Below are positions 4,655 through 7,912 of a DNA stretch of 7,912 nucleotides, piece by piece (the stretch's first letter is position 1; each line of letters begins with the position of its first letter). Origin of the DNA: a bacterium. Its GTDB lineage: Bacteria; Verrucomicrobiota; Verrucomicrobiae; JAJYAR01. Location of the stretch: NCBI GenBank assembly GCA_021779435.1, contig JAJYAR010000109.1, positions 1 to 7,912 of the forward strand. Direction: 5' to 3'. The notes below the pieces were generated by a model. The model had not been told where the DNA came from and did not search any database. It saw nothing but the letters and a program-made list of their open reading frames with translations. The position numbers and the translations under genes were made by a program.

Positions 4655-6571
4655 GTGCGCAATTCTCCGCCCCTCCCTTTGCCGGGGTTCCTGTACCCGG
4701 TATTCGCCTTCATCGTACTCGCGGTGGCGCACGCCCAGTCGCCGGCTCAGCTGAAAAGCCTCAGCCTCGAGCAGCTGACCCAGGTCGAGGTCACGTCGGT
4801 CTCGCGTCGAAACGAGAAACTCGTCGACGCCGCCGCGGCCGTTCAGGTGCTGACCGGGGACCGCATCATCCGGTCCGGTGCGATGACCCTCCCGGATGCG
4901 CTGCGGCTGGCGACGGGGTTGCAGGTTTCGCAGCTCGACGGCCGCGAATGGGCGATCAGCGCCCGCGGGTTCGCCTCGCTCTCGGCGGAAAAGATGGAGG
5001 TGTCGCAGGACGGACGCAGCCTCTACGGGCCGCTGTTCTCCGGCGTGCTGTGGGACGTCCAAAGCGTCGCTCTGGATGACCTCGATCGCATCGAAATCGT
5101 GCGCGGCCCCGGCGCGGCGCTCTGGGGCGCCAACGCCGTCAACGGCGTGATCAACATCGTCACGAAGCCCGCGGTCCAAACGCAGGGCTCCATTGTCGGG
5201 ACGACGCTCGGGGCCCGCGAGCGCCAGGGCTTCGTGCGCCATGGCGGCGCAACCGGCGCCGGCGGCTTCTATCGGATCTACGCACACGGCTGGGAGACCG
5301 GTCCCCTGGAGCTGGCGGGCGGACAGGGCGCCGGCGACGATCGCCGGCTGATGAAGATCGGCGGCAGGCTCGACCAGGCGGTCGGGGGCAACGGCGCGAA
5401 CGTCACGGTGCAGTCCGACGCGTACCGGGGATTCCTCAACCAGTTCGGACTCGAACGGAGCACGGTCCAGGGCGGCAACGGCATCGCGCGGCTCGAAGCT
5501 CCGCTCGCCTCCACGACGGGCCGGTTCCGCGTGCAGGCGAATTTCGACCACACCGAACGCGACATCCCCGCCACGTATTCGGAGATTCGCAGCACCGGCG
5601 AGGCGTTTGCGGAGGCCGAGATGGGCGGTGCCCGCCTTTCGGGCACGTTCGGGATCCGCGGACGCGTCTCGGCGGATCGTATCGGAAATGGTCCGACGCT
5701 CGGCTTCTTCCCGACGCGGCGCACCATCGGGCTCTACAGCCTCTACGGACAGGGCCGCGTCGTCCTGCCGGATCCGCGCTGGAGCGTCATCGCGGGTTCG
5801 ACGCTCGAGCACAATTCGTTCACCGGCTTCGAGGTGCAGCCGACCGCGCGGCTCGCGTTCAATTCCGGCCGCGATTGGATGGCCTGGGCCGGGGTCTCAC
5901 GCGCGGTGCGCACCCCCAGCCGCATCGATACCGACGTGGCCTTCCCGGGGCCGGGCAACCTCACGCTGCTCCAGGGCTCGCCGGCGTTTCGCTCGGAGGA
6001 TCTCACCGCCCTCGAGATCGGCTGGCGCTGGTCGAAGCGCGACCTGTTCACCCTGGAGCTGAACGCCTTTGCCAATCGTTACCGCCATCTGCGCAGCCTG
6101 GAGCCCGCCTCCGGCACGGTGCTTTTCACCAACCGCAATCTCCTGAAGGGCGCGACCGAGGGCGCAGAACTCACCGCGACCATCAAGCCGGCGCGCTCCG
6201 TGCGCCTCGTCCTCGGCGCGCGCACGCTCGGCAGGCGGCTCTCGCTGCTCCCGGAGAGCCGCAGCCCCAATCCCGGCAACTATGAGGGCAACGACGCCCG
6301 CTTCATTGCCACCGCGCAGGCTTCGTTCGATCTCAGGCGCGACCTGCAGCTCGACGTCGTGGTCCGGCATGTCGGCGAACAGCCGAGACCCGTCGTCGCA
6401 GCCTACACCGAGGCGGACGTCCGTCTCGCGTGGCAGTTGAGACACGAATGGGAGGTCGCGCTGGCCGGCAGCAACCTCCTGCACCCATCGCATCAGGACG
6501 GCGCCCAGGGTGGCTCGCCGGTCGAACTCGTGCGCCGCAACGTGGCCGTTTCCGCATCGTGGCGGTACTGA
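4655..6571 (+). CDS. TonB-dependent outer membrane receptor
   Basis: A 638-residue protein. From the GTG at 4655, residues 1-27 form a signal peptide (hydrophobic 'YPVFAFIVLAVAHA', cleavage before QS). Then comes the segment 'LSLEQLTQVEVTSVSRRNEKLVDAAAAV' typical of this receptor subgroup. The plug domain follows (about 55-170): 'DALRLATGLQV', 'WAISARGFA', 'DGRSLYGPLFSGVLWDVQ', 'LDDLDRIEIVRGPGAALWGANAVNGVINIVTK'. The rest is a beta-barrel with 'AVSRAVRTPSRID'-like and 'ALEIGWRW' strands, ending in the aromatic residues WRY needed for barrel insertion. TonB receptors import or sense large ligands such as iron chelates, cobalamin or glycans; the substrate cannot be read here. It is slightly short for the family. 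The coding end overlaps the YfiR-like gene by 13 nt. The start is judged from the signal peptide; TTG at 4613 is an alternative. Confidence 0.92.
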   Translation: MRNSPPLPLPGFLYPVFAFIVLAVAHAQSPAQLKSLSLEQLTQVEVTSVSRRNEKLVDAAAAVQVLTGDRIIRSGAMTLPDALRLATGLQVSQLDGREWAISARGFASLSAEKMEVSQDGRSLYGPLFSGVLWDVQSVALDDLDRIEIVRGPGAALWGANAVNGVINIVTKPAVQTQGSIVGTTLGARERQGFVRHGGATGAGGFYRIYAHGWETGPLELAGGQGAGDDRRLMKIGGRLDQAVGGNGANVTVQSDAYRGFLNQFGLERSTVQGGNGIARLEAPLASTTGRFRVQANFDHTERDIPATYSEIRSTGEAFAEAEMGGARLSGTFGIRGRVSADRIGNGPTLGFFPTRRTIGLYSLYGQGRVVLPDPRWSVIAGSTLEHNSFTGFEVQPTARLAFNSGRDWMAWAGVSRAVRTPSRIDTDVAFPGPGNLTLLQGSPAFRSEDLTALEIGWRWSKRDLFTLELNAFANRYRHLRSLEPASGTVLFTNRNLLKGATEGAELTATIKPARSVRLVLGARTLGRRLSLLPESRSPNPGNYEGNDARFIATAQASFDLRRDLQLDVVVRHVGEQPRPVVAAYTEADVRLAWQLRHEWEVALAGSNLLHPSHQDGAQGGSPVELVRRNVAVSASWRY

Positions 6572-7095
6572 TCACACGTCGCCGTTTCTTCCTGTGGCTT
6601 CCGCTGCTCGTCGCGGCGGAGGGGCTGCGGGCCGACTTGCCGCATTCGATCGACGATCTCAGGGCGGTCTTCCTCTTCAACTTCGGCTCCTACGTGGAGT
6701 GGCCCGGCGCGCTGTCCGACGAGGCGCCATTCCGGATCGGCATCTGCGGAGATCCCGACCTCGCCTCCGCGGTGGAGAAGGTCGTCAGCGGCGAACGGAT
6801 ACAGGGACACGCCGTCCGGGTGCTCCGGGTGAGACGCGCGGACGAGGCCCGGTCCTGCCAGGTGTTGCACCTTGCCGCGGGCACGGAGACGGCGGCCGGT
6901 CTCGAGGCGCTGGCGGGCAGGCCGGTGCTCACCTGCGGCGAAACGGAGCGGTTCGAAGCGGAGGGCGGGATGATCCGCTTCGTCGTCGAACGGAATCGGA
7001 TCCGGTTGCGCGTGGACCTCGCCGCCGTCAGCCGCTCCGGGCTCCGCGTCAGCAGTCAGCTTCTCCGCATCTGCGAGACAAGGGGGACGCGATGA
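6559..7095 (+). CDS. YfiR-like (DUF4154) periplasmic protein
   Basis: A 178-residue protein. Hallmarks of YfiR are present: 'LRAVFLFNFGSYVEWP' (34-49), 'FRIGICGDPDL' (58-68), 'GERIQGHAVRVLRV' (78-91), 'CQVLHLA' (100-106), and the C-terminal block 'GGMIRFVVERNRIRLRVDLAAVSRSGLRVSSQLL' (136-169). The N-terminus is a signal peptide containing 'TRRRFFL', which approaches a Tat motif. In Pseudomonas, YfiR is a periplasmic repressor of the membrane diguanylate cyclase YfiN and is redox-sensitive through disulfides. Here C63, C100, C126 and C172 are present, and the C63-C100 spacing (37) resembles the first disulfide there. The GTG start at 6559 is the only one that gives a proper signal peptide; it overlaps the receptor stop by 13 nt, so translation is probably coupled. 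The following gene starts within its stop codon (ATGA). It probably controls that kinase. Confidence 0.88.
   Translation: MAVLITRRRFFLWLPLLVAAEGLRADLPHSIDDLRAVFLFNFGSYVEWPGALSDEAPFRIGICGDPDLASAVEKVVSGERIQGHAVRVLRVRRADEARSCQVLHLAAGTETAAGLEALAGRPVLTCGETERFEAEGGMIRFVVERNRIRLRVDLAAVSRSGLRVSSQLLRICETRGTR
7081..7087 (+). promoter_or_regulatory. Shine-Dalgarno site of the histidine kinase gene
   Basis: AGGGGGA sits four bases before the ATG at 7092, inside the end of the YfiR-like gene. It is one of the few clear purine-rich ribosome sites in the window and supports the ATG at 7092 (or the adjacent ATG at 7095). Confidence 0.6.
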
Positions 7096-7912
7096 TGCGC
7101 GGTCACTTCCAACGCCTGACGGTCGCCAACAAGCTCCGGGTGATCATCACCAGCGCCTGCATCATCGTCATACTGGTCACCAGCGCCTGCCTGATGATCG
7201 CGGAAACCTTCATCCTGCGGAGCCGGATGATCTCGTCGCTCACGGCGCGCGCCGAGGTCCTCTCGCTCAACGCGGCCGCCGCGGTGACCTTTCACAGCCA
7301 TGAGGACGCGGAGGAAGTCCTTCGCTCCTCGGGCGCCGATCCGGGCACCCTCGCCGCCGCGATCTTCGATGCCACCGGTGCGCCGTTCGCGCGGTACTCC
7401 GTCGAACCGGGCGAGCGGGAAATCCCGCCGCCGCCCACGCCGCGCCTGTCCCACGCGTTCACCACGCGGAATCTAACCGTGTGGCTGCCCATGCAGGTCG
7501 CCGACGGCCGCGTCATCGGCACGCTCGCCTTGAGAATGACGCTTGGCGTGCTCTATGGCCGGCTCGCCATCTTTGGCGCCGTCAGCGCCTTCGTCGTGCT
7601 CGCGATGAGCGTGCTGGCGCTGTTCCTGTCCGACTACCTCCAACGGATCTTTTCGACGCCGATCGTGGAGCTGGCGACCGCGGCGAAGAGGGTCACGCGA
7701 ACGCAGGACTACTCCGTCCGGGTGCGCAAGTGCGGCACCGACGAACTCAGCCAGCTGGCGGGCGCGTTCAATGTCATGCTGGAGGCGGCGGAGGCGAGCC
7801 GGGGACAGCTCGAAGCGAAGGTGACGGAGCGCACCGCCGAGCTGCAGCAGGCGTACCGCGAACTCGAGGCGTTCAGTTACTCGGTGTCGCACGATCTGCG
7901 CGCGCCACTGCG
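7092..7912 (+). CDS. Sensor histidine kinase with CHASE8-like domain and HAMP (3' truncated)
   Basis: The reading frame runs 273 codons to the window edge without a stop. Order: cytoplasmic 'LTVANKLR', TM1 (about 17-37), periplasmic sensor region (38-154), TM2 (about 158-180), a HAMP linker (181-234) with 'TPIVELATAAKRV' and 'DELSQLAGAFNVML', a coiled-coil (235-258), then the dimerisation/phosphoacceptor start 'LEAFSYSVSHDLRAPLR' with phosphorylatable H267. The periplasmic part ('LSLNAAAAVTFHSHEDAEEVLRS', 'LAAAIFDATGAPFARY') fits the CHASE8 family found in YfiN/TpbB. The H-box and preceding LEAFSYSVSHDLRAPLR are those of bacteriophytochrome-like kinases. The catalytic ATPase part should lie just beyond the window; a receiver domain or separate response regulator may follow. 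The start overlaps the YfiR-like stop (ATGA). CHASE8 is inferred by pattern, and the kinase call is firm. Confidence 0.88.
   Translation, partial: MMRGHFQRLTVANKLRVIITSACIIVILVTSACLMIAETFILRSRMISSLTARAEVLSLNAAAAVTFHSHEDAEEVLRSSGADPGTLAAAIFDATGAPFARYSVEPGEREIPPPPTPRLSHAFTTRNLTVWLPMQVADGRVIGTLALRMTLGVLYGRLAIFGAVSAFVVLAMSVLALFLSDYLQRIFSTPIVELATAAKRVTRTQDYSVRVRKCGTDELSQLAGAFNVMLEAAEASRGQLEAKVTERTAELQQAYRELEAFSYSVSHDLRAPL

Noticed and set aside
4550..5812. Long (420-codon) open frame on the - strand opposite the TonB receptor
   Set aside because: Its translation is Arg/Ala/Glu/Asp-rich with no domain. It is the antisense shadow of an unmistakable receptor in GC-rich DNA.
7473..7892. Open - strand frame opposite the histidine kinase (also 7056-7454)
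   Set aside because: The + strand frame encodes clear transmembrane, HAMP and H-box features; the antisense translation is His/Arg/Asp-rich noise.

Overview
The window is GC-rich, with dense genes and unusually repeat-rich intergenic DNA. It looks like a chromosome fragment from a verrucomicrobium, most likely Opitutaceae (Opitutus/Lacunisphaera-like). That placement is an inference from three things: the style of the intergenic repeats (mirrored 'ggccggaccgctgggccggcc' cores, 'gctgaagg' strings, 'gttggggacaac' hairpins), start codons that mostly lack a Shine-Dalgarno sequence and sometimes follow a 'cccacc' stretch, and the type of TonB receptor/YfiR/kinase cluster. No rRNA, tRNA or CRISPR array was seen.

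Left part (1-2839): a near-perfect inverted repeat of about 170 bp (1-168 and 2658-2839) encloses four genes on the + strand. They are a SnoaL/NTF2-like small protein, a translationally coupled TetR-type regulator (4-nt overlap), a secreted mono-haem cytochrome c, and a small KOW/SH3-like protein. The first two look like an autoregulated operon. The cytochrome is separated from it by a short repeat-bearing gap and followed by a strong 13-bp hairpin. The small protein has its own structured, relatively AT-rich leader.

Middle part (2498-3229 and 4070-4654): gene-free stretches built from repeats. They hold a 'gctgaagg' tandem tract, two tandem ~100-bp units, two tandem 28-mers, 'gcgccg' tracts and a pair of mutually complementary hairpins. 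Between them, on the - strand, lies an alpha/beta hydrolase of the KANL3/Tex30 (dienelactone hydrolase-like) type. A low-complexity stretch of about 42 residues, which looks like a repeat inserted in frame, separates its catalytic Asp from its catalytic His.

Right part (4655-7912): a tightly overlapping + strand operon. It encodes a TonB-dependent receptor (13-nt overlap with the next gene), a periplasmic YfiR-like (DUF4154) protein (ATGA overlap with the next gene), and a membrane sensor histidine kinase with a probable CHASE8 periplasmic domain, HAMP and the HisKA H-box, cut off by the window end. The architecture suggests an outer membrane-to-cytoplasm signalling relay. It resembles YfiBNR/TpbAB of Pseudomonas, but with a TonB receptor in the outer membrane and a His kinase rather than a diguanylate cyclase as output. 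This operon is the most interesting functional unit in the window.
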